NCBI RefSeq assembly: GCF_900111875.1
Contig: NZ_FOJU01000004.1
Span: 310,001 to 374,000 of the forward strand
From: Poseidonocella pacifica
Lineage (GTDB): Bacteria > Pseudomonadota > Alphaproteobacteria > Rhodobacterales > Rhodobacteraceae
DNA: 64,000 bases
Reading direction: 5' to 3'
The position numbers and the translations under genes are program-made. Below the pieces are notes generated by a model that saw only the letters and a program-made list of their open reading frames with translations, was not told where the DNA came from and did not search any database. Positions within the stretch are counted from its first letter, which is position 1, and each line of letters opens with the position of its first letter. Below are positions 26,308 through 34,972 of this stretch, in pieces.

Positions 26308-27356
26308 CGCTGCCCGATACTTTCGACTTGGCAAAGGACTTCGTCAGCAAGGGTAAGCGCACGGCCTGTGACCTCCATCATCCGGGGGAGGATCAGCCAT
26401 TCCAATGACCACGCCGCGCCCGACCGTTCCTGCTCGTGCACCAGAGCCTGATGGAGCCCACCGAGCTGCGCTGCGTTGAATCGCGCCAAGGTGATCAGTA
26501 CCTCCGCCCCCACCGGGTTCTGTTTGTGCGGCATGGCGGACGAGCCGCCCCCGCCGCGGAGGGAAATGTCGTCGACACCCTGCTGTGCCATCAGGGCGAT
26601 ATCCTGACCGATCTTGCCAAGGCTTCCGGTCACGAGAGAGAGCCATCCCCCAAATTCGACAAGCGCGGTTCGATCCGTGTGGAAGGCGCGCGACATGGGG
26701 GAGAGATCCAGCAGATCTGCGAAAGCCGCATTGATCGCGTCGGCTGCGTCGATGTTCCGGTTTCCGACTGCCCCGCCGAATTGCAGCCGTAGAAGCTTTG
26801 GTGAAAGGCGGCTGAGGCCGTCGCGCAGGTCCGGCAAGGGATGGAGCCATGCGGCGATCCGGTCCGCGACCGTTATCTCCATCGCCGCCTGCATGCGGGT
26901 CCGCGCCATAAGCGGCCTCGACCCGAAGCGATCCGACAGGTCATCCAATACCGAGATGACACGCTCAATCCGCGTGCCAAAGATAGGGATCACGGATTTC
27001 AGGCAAAGCGCCAGGGCCGTATCCATCACATCCTGACTGGTCAGGCCACGATGAATGGCCGGATGCAGATCCTCGGGCAGCGAGGCACGGATCTGCCGCA
27101 ACAATGAAGGGAGCGCGACGCCATCTCGGGCCATGCCCTCCGAGATCGCCTCCATGTCTAACCTCAACCCCCGGATTGCCGCGGATGCCGCAGTTCCAAT
27201 TTCCACCGGGACCCGGCCTGCGAGGCTCAAAGCGCGGGAATAGGCCGCTTCAACCTCCAACATCCGAGAGACCCATGCCTCCGATCCTGTCAGGGCCGTG
27301 ATCTCCGGATCTCCGAAGATCCGGCCCAGCAGGGGATCGGAGGCAAGAGTACTCAT
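26304..27356 (-). CDS. pcaB: 3-carboxy-cis,cis-muconate cycloisomerase
   Basis: A 350-residue fumarase/adenylosuccinate-lyase superfamily enzyme that lactonises 3-carboxymuconate, the second step of protocatechuate ortho-cleavage. The superfamily signature [18 protein letters not shown] is intact, near residue 275. It is slightly shorter than the roughly 450-residue PcaB forms, so it lacks much of the C-terminal extension; this short form is common in the group. It is the last gene of the five-gene operon, overlapping the BKACE gene by four bases. Confidence 0.92.
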   Translation of the reverse strand: MSTLASDPLLGRIFGDPEITALTGSEAWVSRMLEVEAAYSRALSLAGRVPVEIGTAASAAIRGLRLDMEAISEGMARDGVALPSLLRQIRASLPEDLHPAIHRGLTSQDVMDTALALCLKSVIPIFGTRIERVISVLDDLSDRFGSRPLMARTRMQAAMEITVADRIAAWLHPLPDLRDGLSRLSPKLLRLQFGGAVGNRNIDAADAINAAFADLLDLSPMSRAFHTDRTALVEFGGWLSLVTGSLGKIGQDIALMAQQGVDDISLRGGGGSSAMPHKQNPVGAEVLITLARFNAAQLGGLHQALVHEQERSGAAWSLEWLILPRMMEVTGRALTLADEVLCQVESIGQR

Positions 27357-28213
27357 GCGGGGCGCAAACCGAGGAGCTGGCGCGCCTGAGCGGGCGTCGC
27401 CACTGGCCGGTCATACTTGGCACAGATATCGGCAGCCCGCGCGATCAGGGCCGCATTGGAAGGGGCAAGCGTCGTCCGGTCCATCCGCACGTTGTCTTCA
27501 AGGCCGGCACGCGTATGTCCGCCCGCAGCGATTGCCCACTCATTGACCACATGTTGCGTGGGCCCGATCCCCGCGGCACACCAAGGGGAGCCGGGCGCGC
27601 GCGTGGCCATGATGTGGGCGTAGAAGTCAAAGACTTCCTTGTCCGCGGGCATGGCGTTTTTCACGTTCATCACGAACTGCACGTAGAGTTTGCCAAAGAT
27701 CTTGCCGTCTTCGTGCATCTTGATGGCCTGAAGGATGTGGGACAAATCGAAGGCTTCGATCTCCGGTGTGACTTCGTATTTCATCATCTCCGAGGCGAGC
27801 CATGCCACGAGATCGGGTGGGTTCTCATAGACCCGCGTGGGGAAGTTGTTGGAGCCGACCGAGAGCGAGGCCATATCGGGGCGCAGCGAGAGCATTCCGC
27901 CCCGTGCTTGGCCCGCGCCGGATCGCCCACCGGTGGAGAATTGGATGATCACACCGGGGCAATGTTTCTCCAGCCCCTCTTTCAGCCTCGCGAACTTTTC
28001 GGGGTCCGAACTTGGGGTTTCGTCGTCGTTGCGCACGTGGGCGTGTATGATAGAGGCCCCCGCCTCAACGGCGGCGTGACTGCTTTCGACCTGCTCGGAG
28101 ATCGAAATCGGAACCGCGGGATTGGCGGCCTTCGTGGGCACGCTCCCCGTGATGGCGCAGCACAGAATACAGGGTTTTCCTGCGATGTCAGATGTCGAAG
28201 AAGATGGTTTCAT
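27353..28213 (-). CDS. Beta-keto acid cleavage enzyme (BKACE, DUF849)
   Basis: A 286-residue TIM-barrel enzyme. Metal ligands of the family are visible: His57 and His59 (IIHAHVRND) and Glu239 in GGHTRAGLEDNVRMDR. BKACE enzymes split a beta-keto acid with acetyl-CoA into acetoacetate and a new acyl-CoA. In this operon the likely substrate is beta-ketoadipate, giving succinyl-CoA and acetoacetate; that is inference from position. It overlaps pcaG by 26 bases and pcaB by four. No closer start is available. It could stand in for pcaIJ and pcaF, which are absent here. Confidence 0.9.
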   Translation of the reverse strand: MKPSSSTSDIAGKPCILCCAITGSVPTKAANPAVPISISEQVESSHAAVEAGASIIHAHVRNDDETPSSDPEKFARLKEGLEKHCPGVIIQFSTGGRSGAGQARGGMLSLRPDMASLSVGSNNFPTRVYENPPDLVAWLASEMMKYEVTPEIEAFDLSHILQAIKMHEDGKIFGKLYVQFVMNVKNAMPADKEVFDFYAHIMATRAPGSPWCAAGIGPTQHVVNEWAIAAGGHTRAGLEDNVRMDRTTLAPSNAALIARAADICAKYDRPVATPAQARQLLGLRPA

Positions 28214-28796
28214 CGGGACCCTGCAAATGAATGTCGAAATGATAGGTTGCGCCGTCGCGACGGGCGATCAACGTCGGCACGCGGTTCTGGTGCTCGATGC
28301 GAGACAGCAGTGGATCCGCGGAATTCGCGCTCTCCTCGTCGGAGAAATAGATCCGGGTGCTGAGCCCTAGATTGATACCGCGCGCTACGATCCACACGAG
28401 GATATGCGGCGCCTGCATCCGGCCGTCCGGCCATGGAACGGCACCGGGCTTGACCGTCTCGAACCGGTAGCGGCCCGTCACGGCATCGGTTGGTTGCCTT
28501 CCCCATCCGGTGAAGGCCGGATCGGCGTCCCCGCGTGTTTCTTCGGGGCTGTGGAACAGGCCCGCTGCGTCCGCCTGCCAGATTTCCAGCATGGCGTCCT
28601 TGAGCGGCGTGCCGGTACCGTCGATCACATGGCCCTCGATCGTGATGCGCTCTCCGCGCGCGTCGCCCGTGATCATGGACTTGCCGAGATCATTTCCGCC
28701 GTACATCCCCTCCAGCCCGGCAAAGCTTGGCACGCAGCCAATATGTACATAGGGGCCGGCGGTCTGTGAGGGGGATTCCTTGAGATAGCGCATCAC
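28188..28796 (-). CDS. pcaG: Protocatechuate 3,4-dioxygenase alpha chain
   Basis: A 202-residue intradiol dioxygenase alpha chain. The beta-sandwich core is evident ([29 protein letters not shown], about residues 49-77), as is the late [13 protein letters not shown]-like edge. It lacks the iron ligands of the beta chain and pairs with PcaH. The start overlaps the pcaH stop by four bases. Confidence 0.95.
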   Translation of the reverse strand: MMRYLKESPSQTAGPYVHIGCVPSFAGLEGMYGGNDLGKSMITGDARGERITIEGHVIDGTGTPLKDAMLEIWQADAAGLFHSPEETRGDADPAFTGWGRQPTDAVTGRYRFETVKPGAVPWPDGRMQAPHILVWIVARGINLGLSTRIYFSDEESANSADPLLSRIEHQNRVPTLIARRDGATYHFDIHLQGPDETIFFDI

Positions 28797-29530
28797 ATCC
28801 CCTCCATCTTGTTCTCGAACATCGTCTGCCTCCGTCCGCGCAGCACGAAATCCATACGGTAGGCGCGCGCGTCCATCGGCGCGGTGTGGTTCATATCGAG
28901 CTTGGCCACCAGCGTATCAATCGCGGCCTTATCGGGAATGGTGTTGACGATGGGGCACAGGGCGATGTGCGGGTCCCCTTCGAAATACACCTGCGTGATA
29001 AGGCGCTGCGCAAACCCCTGCCCAAAGAGGCTGAAGTGGATATGCGCAGGGCGCCAATCATTGACGGCGTTCGGCCAAGGGTAGGGGCCGGGCTGGATCG
29101 TGCGAATGGCGTAATAGCCTCGTTCATCCGTGATTGTCCGCCCGCACCCGCCGAAATCGGGATCGAGAGGGGCAAGGTAGCCGTCTTTCTTGTGGCGATA
29201 ACGGCCGCCCGCGTTGGCTTGCCAACATTCGAGCAGGGCATTCGGAACCGGGCGCGCTTCTTGGTCGAGCACATGACCATGGAGAATGATGCGGGGGCCC
29301 TGCGCGCTCTGGCCCGGGCGGGCGTAGTTGAGCGTCAGGTCGTTGTCGAGGTCTCCCAGCATCCCGTGCCCGAACACCGGCCCGGTTGCCTCCGTCATGG
29401 TATTGTCAAAGGCGATGCGCGCACGCTGTGGTGAGCGGGCGATGCTGGTCTTGTACCCGGGGGTCAGTGGGGGCGGATGCCAGTCGAAATCACGCTGAAA
29501 GAATGTACCCGGTTTGAAACCCTTGGTCAT
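28793..29530 (-). CDS. pcaH: Protocatechuate 3,4-dioxygenase beta chain
   Basis: A 245-residue iron-bearing beta chain that opens protocatechuate between its hydroxyls to 3-carboxy-cis,cis-muconate. The non-haem Fe3+ ligands are Tyr111 (GRYRHKK), Tyr150 (PGPYPWPN), His163 and His165 (PAHIHFS). The ATG at 29530 matches the family; the frame stays open upstream through pcaC. It overlaps pcaC by four bases. Confidence 0.96.
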   Translation of the reverse strand: MTKGFKPGTFFQRDFDWHPPPLTPGYKTSIARSPQRARIAFDNTMTEATGPVFGHGMLGDLDNDLTLNYARPGQSAQGPRIILHGHVLDQEARPVPNALLECWQANAGGRYRHKKDGYLAPLDPDFGGCGRTITDERGYYAIRTIQPGPYPWPNAVNDWRPAHIHFSLFGQGFAQRLITQVYFEGDPHIALCPIVNTIPDKAAIDTLVAKLDMNHTAPMDARAYRMDFVLRGRRQTMFENKMEGM

Positions 29531-29916
29531 TCGGTGTCCTCCATCTCGGCAAAGGTCTGCTTTGCCACCTTGATCGCATGATTGGCCGCAGGCACCCCGG
29601 CATAGATGGCAACATGCAGGATAAGCTCCTGTATGTCTTCCTTCGTCGCGCCGGTATTCGCAGTCGCGCGGATATGCATCGCGACTTCTTCCCAATGCCC
29701 TTGGGCACAGAGCAGGGCGAGGGTCACGATCGACCGCTCGCGCAGAGACCAGGTCGCGCGGGACCAGACATGCCCCCACGCGGCCTCAGTGATCAATTCC
29801 TGAAAGGGCGCGTCAAAGTCCGTCTTGGCGGCCTCTGCACGATCCACGTGCGCATCGCCGAGGACCCGCCGCCGTGTGGCCATGCCCTCCGCGTGGCGAT
29901 TTTTGCTCTCTGCCAT
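29527..29916 (-). CDS. pcaC: 4-carboxymuconolactone decarboxylase
   Basis: A 129-residue CMD-family protein that decarboxylates 4-carboxymuconolactone to beta-ketoadipate enol-lactone. The family region ([27 protein letters not shown], about 56-82, and the late [14 protein letters not shown]) is intact. It is not fused to PcaD, and no enol-lactone hydrolase gene lies in the operon. It is the first gene of the operon, with GGGAGGGA as ribosome site. Confidence 0.95.
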   Translation of the reverse strand: MAESKNRHAEGMATRRRVLGDAHVDRAEAAKTDFDAPFQELITEAAWGHVWSRATWSLRERSIVTLALLCAQGHWEEVAMHIRATANTGATKEDIQELILHVAIYAGVPAANHAIKVAKQTFAEMEDTE

Positions 29917-29997
29917 CTATCCCTCCCTGTTCGGTCATACCGTTATCACGATAGATCGCGGGTTCTAAATGAGTTCTTTTGCGATATTCATATCAGT
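29917..29997. promoter_or_regulatory. Divergent pcaQ/pcaC control region
   Basis: An 81-base region separates pcaQ and pcaC. GATAT-TC-ATATC (29983-29994) is a perfect inverted repeat just before the pcaQ ATG, and TATC-AC-GATA (29944-29953) lies in the middle. LysR regulators bind such dyads. The published rhizobial PcaQ site pattern (ATAACC, four bases, GGTTAA) is not matched well. pcaQ has no obvious ribosome site. Confidence 0.5.
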
Positions 29998-30918
29998 ATG
30001 GGTATAACAGCGGCCAATCGTATCAAACTCCGTCAACTTTCCGCCTTCGTGGAGGTGGCCCGCCGCAAGTCCGTCACCCGTGCAGCTGAGGCGCTGAACC
30101 TCACCCAACCGGCGGTCAGCCGCGCCCTTCGTGAACTTGAAGAGACCTTGGGCGGCGCGTCACTCCTCGTGCGCGAGGGTCGCGGCGTGCGGCTTACGGC
30201 TCATGGAGCAGCGCTCTTGCCCCATGCGTCGCAGGCCTTGGCGCAGGTCGAGCAGCTTTCAATGGCGGTGCTCTCTTCGGACCACGACACCGGGCCGCCT
30301 TTGCGCGTGGGGGCGTTGCCCACCGCTTCGGCCACGTTGATGCCCGAGGTGGTCGCGCGATTTCGCCAAGGGGATCTGCGCGCCCGGCTTTCGATCATAA
30401 CTGGGGAGAATCAGGTTTTGCTGGAGCAATTGCGGGAGGATCGTCTCGATCTTGTCGTCGGGCGGTTGCCTGCGCCGGAGCAAATGCTCGGGCTTGCGTT
30501 CGACCCTCTCTATCGCGAGCGGGTTGTGGCATGTGTCGCTGTCGGCCACCCGCTGCTTGCGGCGCATGATGTGGTAAATTATGCGGATCATCCCATGCTT
30601 CTACCCCGTCCGAAGTCCATCATCAGACCTCTGGTTGATCGGCTGCTGATGGAGCAGGGGATCACGGTGCCCCGGGACGCGATAGAGACGGTATCCGACA
30701 GCTTCGGGCTTCGCTTTACGCGAGATTATGGGGCGGTCTGGTTCATTTCTGAGGGTGTGGTACGCGAGGCGCTACAAGATGGCAGCTTGGCGCGGTTGCC
30801 CCTTGATACCGATATCACGCTTGGCCCGGTGGGCCTTTGCACGCGCCAGAACGCCGAGCCGGGACCAGCGCAGCGACGGTTCTCGGCCCTCTTGCACGAT
30901 GTCGGATGGGCGCTCTAG
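29998..30918 (+). CDS. pcaQ: LysR-family activator PcaQ
   Basis: A 306-residue LysR regulator. The winged helix (about residues 10-68; SVTRAAEALNLTQPAVSRALRELEE) is followed by an effector domain whose NQVLLEQLREDRLDLVVGRLP and RPLVDRLLMEQGI segments resemble PcaQ. It is divergent from pcaC, the classical arrangement. PcaQ responds to beta-carboxymuconate-type intermediates and activates the operon. The stop shares CTAG with the convergent GntR gene. Confidence 0.9.
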   Translation: MGITAANRIKLRQLSAFVEVARRKSVTRAAEALNLTQPAVSRALRELEETLGGASLLVREGRGVRLTAHGAALLPHASQALAQVEQLSMAVLSSDHDTGPPLRVGALPTASATLMPEVVARFRQGDLRARLSIITGENQVLLEQLREDRLDLVVGRLPAPEQMLGLAFDPLYRERVVACVAVGHPLLAAHDVVNYADHPMLLPRPKSIIRPLVDRLLMEQGITVPRDAIETVSDSFGLRFTRDYGAVWFISEGVVREALQDGSLARLPLDTDITLGPVGLCTRQNAEPGPAQRRFSALLHDVGWAL

Positions 30919-31565
30919 CTCGCCAGCATCCGAAGGCCCTGCGTCACGTCGGACCGGACCGCGAGGCGCAGGCTTGGTTCGTCGCCAGCTTTGAGCGCGG
31001 CAAGGATGAGCCGGTGATAGTGCGGCGGCTCGGTTCGTCGCAACTTGCCATAAAGCAGGCGCATGGTTGGTCCGAGTTGGAGCCAGACCGTCTCTGCCAT
31101 CGCCAGCATGGCGGGCGCTTGGGCCCGCAGGTAAAGAGTGCGGTGAAATTCGAGGTTCGCCCGCAAATAGCCCGGCGCATCCTTGCGCGCGACGATGTCG
31201 GCGATGGAGTTGTTGATGGTCTGCAACCTGTCGATGAGGGCGAGATGCGCGCGCGGGAGGGCACGGCTGGCGAGTTCCACTTCGATGAGCGCGCGCAGAG
31301 CGGCGAGTTCTTCGATGCGCTCGTTGCTGAGTTCGGGTGTGCTGACGCGCCCAGACGCTGAGAGCGAAAGCGCGCCTTCGGCCACCAAGCGCCGCACGGC
31401 CTCTCGCGCGGGTGTCATGGAGACGCCGTATTCCTTGCCGATACCGCGCAGGGTCAGGGCCGTGCTGGGCGCGATTTCGCCATACATGATGCGCGAGCGG
31501 AGCGCGCGATACGTGCGGTCATGCGCGGCGGTGACGGGTTCAGACTGGGCGCGTTGGATCAACAT
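30915..31565 (-). CDS. GntR-family regulator with FCD domain
   Basis: A 216-residue regulator. The winged helix (about residues 18-75, TLRGIGKEYGVSMTPAREAVRRLVAEGAL) is followed by an FCD effector domain (about 85-210; ANLEFHRTLYLRA supplies metal or ligand residues). A perfect palindrome, TGTGATCACA, lies nine bases before its ATG, suggesting autoregulation. It is not obviously tied to the pca genes, because pcaQ is convergent. The gene upstream on the same strand is a YgjP-like metallopeptidase. The ligand is unknown. Confidence 0.85.
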   Translation of the reverse strand: MLIQRAQSEPVTAAHDRTYRALRSRIMYGEIAPSTALTLRGIGKEYGVSMTPAREAVRRLVAEGALSLSASGRVSTPELSNERIEELAALRALIEVELASRALPRAHLALIDRLQTINNSIADIVARKDAPGYLRANLEFHRTLYLRAQAPAMLAMAETVWLQLGPTMRLLYGKLRRTEPPHYHRLILAALKAGDEPSLRLAVRSDVTQGLRMLAS

Positions 31566-31573
31566 GGAAGAAC

Positions 31574-31583
31574 TGTGATCACA
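31574..31583. promoter_or_regulatory. Palindrome before the GntR gene
   Basis: TGTGATCACA, a perfect ten-base palindrome, sits in the 36-base gap between the GntR start and the metallopeptidase stop. It is a likely autoregulatory site for the FCD regulator. Confidence 0.4.
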
Positions 31584-31601
31584 CCGGCTCCGCAGGTCAA
31601 G

Positions 31602-32288
31602 TCAGTCGCCAAAGTGAAACGCCTGCAAGGACGCGCCCTCCCGTCTGAGCCATGCTCGAGCTGGGGCGGGATCGCCGTAGAGATGATGCACTGTCCGCCA
31701 GAATGCGCGGGAATGATCCATGTGCTTGAGGTGCGCCACTTCATGTGCGGCCACATAATCAAGGATCTCCTCGGGTGCCATGACAAGTCGCCAAGAATAC
31801 ATCAGGTTGCCGGCGGAGGAGCAGGAACCCCACCTGCTGCGCGTATCGCGCAGGGTTATCCGGGCAAAGGGCCTGCCCAGCTTTTCAGCGTAATGCCCGC
31901 TTGCGCTTGCCAGTCGGTCGCGTGCGAGCGTCTTGAGGAAGGCACGGGTGCGCAGACCCACGCGGTCGGCCGGCCCCGCGATATATAGCGAGGCCGCTCC
32001 GAGTTCTGTCCTGAGGCCGGGTACGATCTCGCGCGGGGTTCCCAGCACCGGAATGACGGATCCCGGGCTTACGCGTGTGGGGAGCACCCGATCCGCAAGC
32101 TGCGCCTCGAGCCACGCGCGTTTTTGCGCGGCAAAGGCGAGGCCTTCCGATTCCCGCACCCCGCGAGGCAGGGTCAGCGTCACGGCGCCGTCCTGTCGGC
32201 CCACGCGAAGGATGATCCGCCGCGCACGATCCGAACGGCGCAGATCCAGCGTGATCGGAGGCTCTCCGGGCAAGGTATGACTGGGCAT
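31602..32288 (-). CDS. YgjP-like (DUF45/M48-type) metallopeptidase
   Basis: A 228-residue zinc-hydrolase-like protein. The HExxH motif is in DYVAAHEVAHLKHMDHSRAFW, preceded by the DUF45 signature RDTRSRWGSCSSAGNLMYSWRL. The N-terminal half contains the beta-rich RxxRARRIILRVG segment typical of this family. The cellular substrate is unknown. The ATG at 32288 is used; the longer open frame has no family support. It is divergent from the FYDLN_acid gene. Confidence 0.88.
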   Translation of the reverse strand: MPSHTLPGEPPITLDLRRSDRARRIILRVGRQDGAVTLTLPRGVRESEGLAFAAQKRAWLEAQLADRVLPTRVSPGSVIPVLGTPREIVPGLRTELGAASLYIAGPADRVGLRTRAFLKTLARDRLASASGHYAEKLGRPFARITLRDTRSRWGSCSSAGNLMYSWRLVMAPEEILDYVAAHEVAHLKHMDHSRAFWRTVHHLYGDPAPARAWLRREGASLQAFHFGD

Positions 32289-32383
32289 TTTGCGATTTCG
32301 CTTTGACAGGTCGTGCCTGTTATGGCAGGTGCCACGGATTGGCCGCAAGGCCCGGCTGTCATCAAGTGAAAGAGGATCAGAGG

Positions 32384-32710
32384 ATGCCCAAGGAAGAGTG
32401 GGGCACGAAGCGTGTTTGCCCGACCACCGGGAAGCGCTTCTACGACCTGAACAAGAACCCGGTCGTGAGCCCGTATACCGGAGAGACCGTTGAGATCGAA
32501 GCGGGCAAATCTCGCATGATCGCGGCGGATCCCGAAGATTCCGTGACCAAGAAGGCGAAGGCCAAGGAAGCGGAGACCGAGACGGAAGTCGTTGACGAGG
32601 ACGACGTTGATGTCGAGCTCGACGATGATCTGCTCGACGACGAAGAGGACGACAGCGTCTCGCTCGACGAACTTGCGGATGTCGCATCCGACGACGACGA
32701 CGATTCCTGA
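32384..32710 (+). CDS. FYDLN_acid family protein (TIGR02300)
   Basis: A 108-residue protein with the conserved N-terminus KEEWGTKRVCPTTGKRFYDLNK and an extremely acidic C-terminal tail (about 70-108) rich in Asp and Glu runs. The family is common in alphaproteobacteria and of unknown function; Cys plus the basic head might bind zinc or RNA. The ATG at 32384 follows GAGGATCAGAGG. It is followed 70 bases later by tRNA-Ala. Confidence 0.9.
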   Translation: MPKEEWGTKRVCPTTGKRFYDLNKNPVVSPYTGETVEIEAGKSRMIAADPEDSVTKKAKAKEAETETEVVDEDDVDVELDDDLLDDEEDDSVSLDELADVASDDDDDS

Positions 32711-32780
32711 CGACAATTTGCGCGCGGGATTTTTCGCTTGATCCCGCGCGTCGTTCCGCCTAATACGCGGCGCACGGTAA

Positions 32781-32856
<76 letters not shown>

Positions 32857-32986
32857 AATTCCCCCCTCGTAGAATTCCGTCAAATGGTACGTCGTCCCGC
32901 GTAAGCGGATCTGCGTCTACCCTCTTGGGGTGCATCGAGGCCTCCTCTTGAAGCGTCCGATCTTGCGGGATGCGCCGCAGCGCGGG

Positions 32987-33679
32987 TTAGTGCAACAACC
33001 ACTCGAACGCTTGTCGCAACGCTTCTTTTCCACCCGATGAGATCGGAGCGCCGTGAGCCATCACAAGACGGTTTGCCGGCCAGTTCAGAATTCGCCTGAC
33101 GCCCTCTCGCGCGGCGGTTTTGTCGCTGGTCGCCAACCGGAACTTGCGAGGCACAGACGGTTTGGTAGCGGTCATCAGATCGAGCCGGGCCACCACGGCT
33201 CGCCAGCCGCGATACCAGCCCCGTGGGATTTGCTGCACCAGATCCGCCACAATCACCGTCGCAGAGGCGCGGTGGAAAAACACCGCTTCCGTCGTGATCC
33301 GGTTTCCCCGCACGACAACCTGATCGAGGTCTCCGGCCCATGCCGCGTCTGGTTCATCGCCGAGGGTCGAGTGGATTTCAGTCCCTGCTATTTGCGGCGT
33401 CAGCCCGGGGGCGGCGTGGACGTGTGCATCTGGATAGGCCGCCGCCCATTCTGCGAGAAATGTGTGATGCAGGCTGTTGGGCGCGACCAGATGTCGGACT
33501 GGGCCCAGAGCGTCGACAGTGCTGCGAAGATCTTCCGTCAAGGCAACCGGCGACCAAACCCACAATCCGCCGTGACGCGGCAGGCGGATCACGACCATGC
33601 GGGTGGGAAACTCGAAGCCTGCCGCGCCCGTCACCGCGGGGCCATCAAAAAGCCAAAGTTCCGGGCCAAAGGTGGCCAT
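32987..33679 (-). CDS. DUF4336 protein (metallo-beta-lactamase-like fold)
   Basis: A 230-residue cytosolic protein of the DUF4336 family. Typical parts are LWLFDGP near the start, VRHLVAPNSLHHTFLAEWAAAYPDA (about 60-85) and the C-terminal RLVMAHGAPI. The fold resembles metallo-beta-lactamases, but the HxHxDH motif is not complete, so hydrolase activity is uncertain. It stands alone; 210 bases without a gene lie between it and the esterase. Confidence 0.82.
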   Translation of the reverse strand: MATFGPELWLFDGPAVTGAAGFEFPTRMVVIRLPRHGGLWVWSPVALTEDLRSTVDALGPVRHLVAPNSLHHTFLAEWAAAYPDAHVHAAPGLTPQIAGTEIHSTLGDEPDAAWAGDLDQVVVRGNRITTEAVFFHRASATVIVADLVQQIPRGWYRGWRAVVARLDLMTATKPSVPRKFRLATSDKTAAREGVRRILNWPANRLVMAHGAPISSGGKEALRQAFEWLLH

Positions 33680-33889
33680 AGTCGCAGTTCCCCAGAGAGT
33701 GCGCCCCCAAAGCTACAACTATTTGGCGGAAATTGCCACTTGCTGCCCCGCGAAGCAGACGAGGGTATCCCCAGATACCGGCCGGCTGACCGCTCGCATC
33801 TACGCTGAAGAGACGCCGGAAATGCCGCGGATTGCCAGGTGGGACTCTACCAACCACGAGCGCGTCGAAGTTGGTAGAGATACCGAACC

Positions 33890-34972
33890 TTATGCTTTGA
33901 CCGTATCGAAGAAGAACCGGATCATCTCGACGCTCGCATCCGGGCCCTTGGGATCGGTATAGCTCCCTTCGGATCGGCCGCCGGACCATGCGTGGCCCAA
34001 ACCTTCGATGCTCCACTGCTCCAGAACCGTCTGTCCAGTGCCCGTCTCGGCGATTGTGCGGTGGGCCTTGCGACCGGACATGTGCACTTGGGCTTCTGAC
34101 TCGAAGGTTTGCTTCGGCCCGCTGTCACGCACCTGACGCGCGATGGCGTCGGCGTTGGACGGGTGGACGGTGGAATCCGCGGTGCCGTGGAAGATGATGG
34201 TCGGGGTCGTCGCGGCTTTACGGTCGCTCTGGGCGCTCATGTCGGTCCCCGCCATCGCGGAGAAAGCGGATGTCACGTCTTTTGCTGCGCCAAGGGGCAG
34301 GCCCGAGTGCGCGCCGATTGCCGCAAAGACGTCGGGATAGGCCTCCCCGAGAATGACGGCCATGGCCGCGCCGGCGGAGAGTCCGGCCACGAACGTGGCG
34401 CCTTTTGGAGTCCGCAGATCCGCGGCGACCTTTTCCGCCATTCCCGCAAGGATAGCCGGCTCTCCGCGGTCCCGCATCTGATCCCCGCGCCGGAACCAGT
34501 TCCAGCAGGATTGTGCATTCTCACCGCGCGACTGATGCGGGTAAAGGACTGCGAAGCCGTGTTCCTCGGCCAAGGCGTTCATGTTGGTGCCTGCCGCGAA
34601 ATCCTCAGGAGATTGCGTACAGCCATGGAGCATCACAACCAGTCCCGTCACGCCCGACGGAGCAGACGCGGGAATATAGAGGCGGTAGTTTCGGCTGCCC
34701 TCTTCGCAGGTGTATGAACCGCGCTGGAATTCGGCCCCGGCAGGCAGATCCGCTTCGGGGGTATGTCCCTCCTGAAACGGTGTCTTCAGGCCCTGTAAAA
34801 TCGAGGTGAAGTTCGGCAGGCCGGATCCAGTGTCGTCGGCCTGACCCGGGTTCCCTCCCGGTAGCAAACCATGCTGGGCGAGCGTCTTGTTCACGAGGTT
34901 GGTGGCATCCGGAAGATGCGCCGAACGCATCTTGTCCGTGGCCGCGCGCAGGGCGCCTACGTTCAGTTTCAT
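33890..34972 (-). CDS. PHB depolymerase-family esterase
   Basis: A 360-residue alpha/beta hydrolase of the LpqC / Esterase_PHB family. The nucleophile elbow is GLSAGAAM, and the acid and base are likely the Asp in HGTADSTVHPSN and the His in GLGHAWSGG. The oxyanion region LVVMLHGCTQSPEDFA is conserved. No clear signal peptide is visible, so it may act inside the cell on polyhydroxyalkanoate or polyester oligomers. A roughly 95-residue N-terminal part precedes the domain. Confidence 0.87.
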   Translation of the reverse strand: MKLNVGALRAATDKMRSAHLPDATNLVNKTLAQHGLLPGGNPGQADDTGSGLPNFTSILQGLKTPFQEGHTPEADLPAGAEFQRGSYTCEEGSRNYRLYIPASAPSGVTGLVVMLHGCTQSPEDFAAGTNMNALAEEHGFAVLYPHQSRGENAQSCWNWFRRGDQMRDRGEPAILAGMAEKVAADLRTPKGATFVAGLSAGAAMAVILGEAYPDVFAAIGAHSGLPLGAAKDVTSAFSAMAGTDMSAQSDRKAATTPTIIFHGTADSTVHPSNADAIARQVRDSGPKQTFESEAQVHMSGRKAHRTIAETGTGQTVLEQWSIEGLGHAWSGGRSEGSYTDPKGPDASVEMIRFFFDTVKA

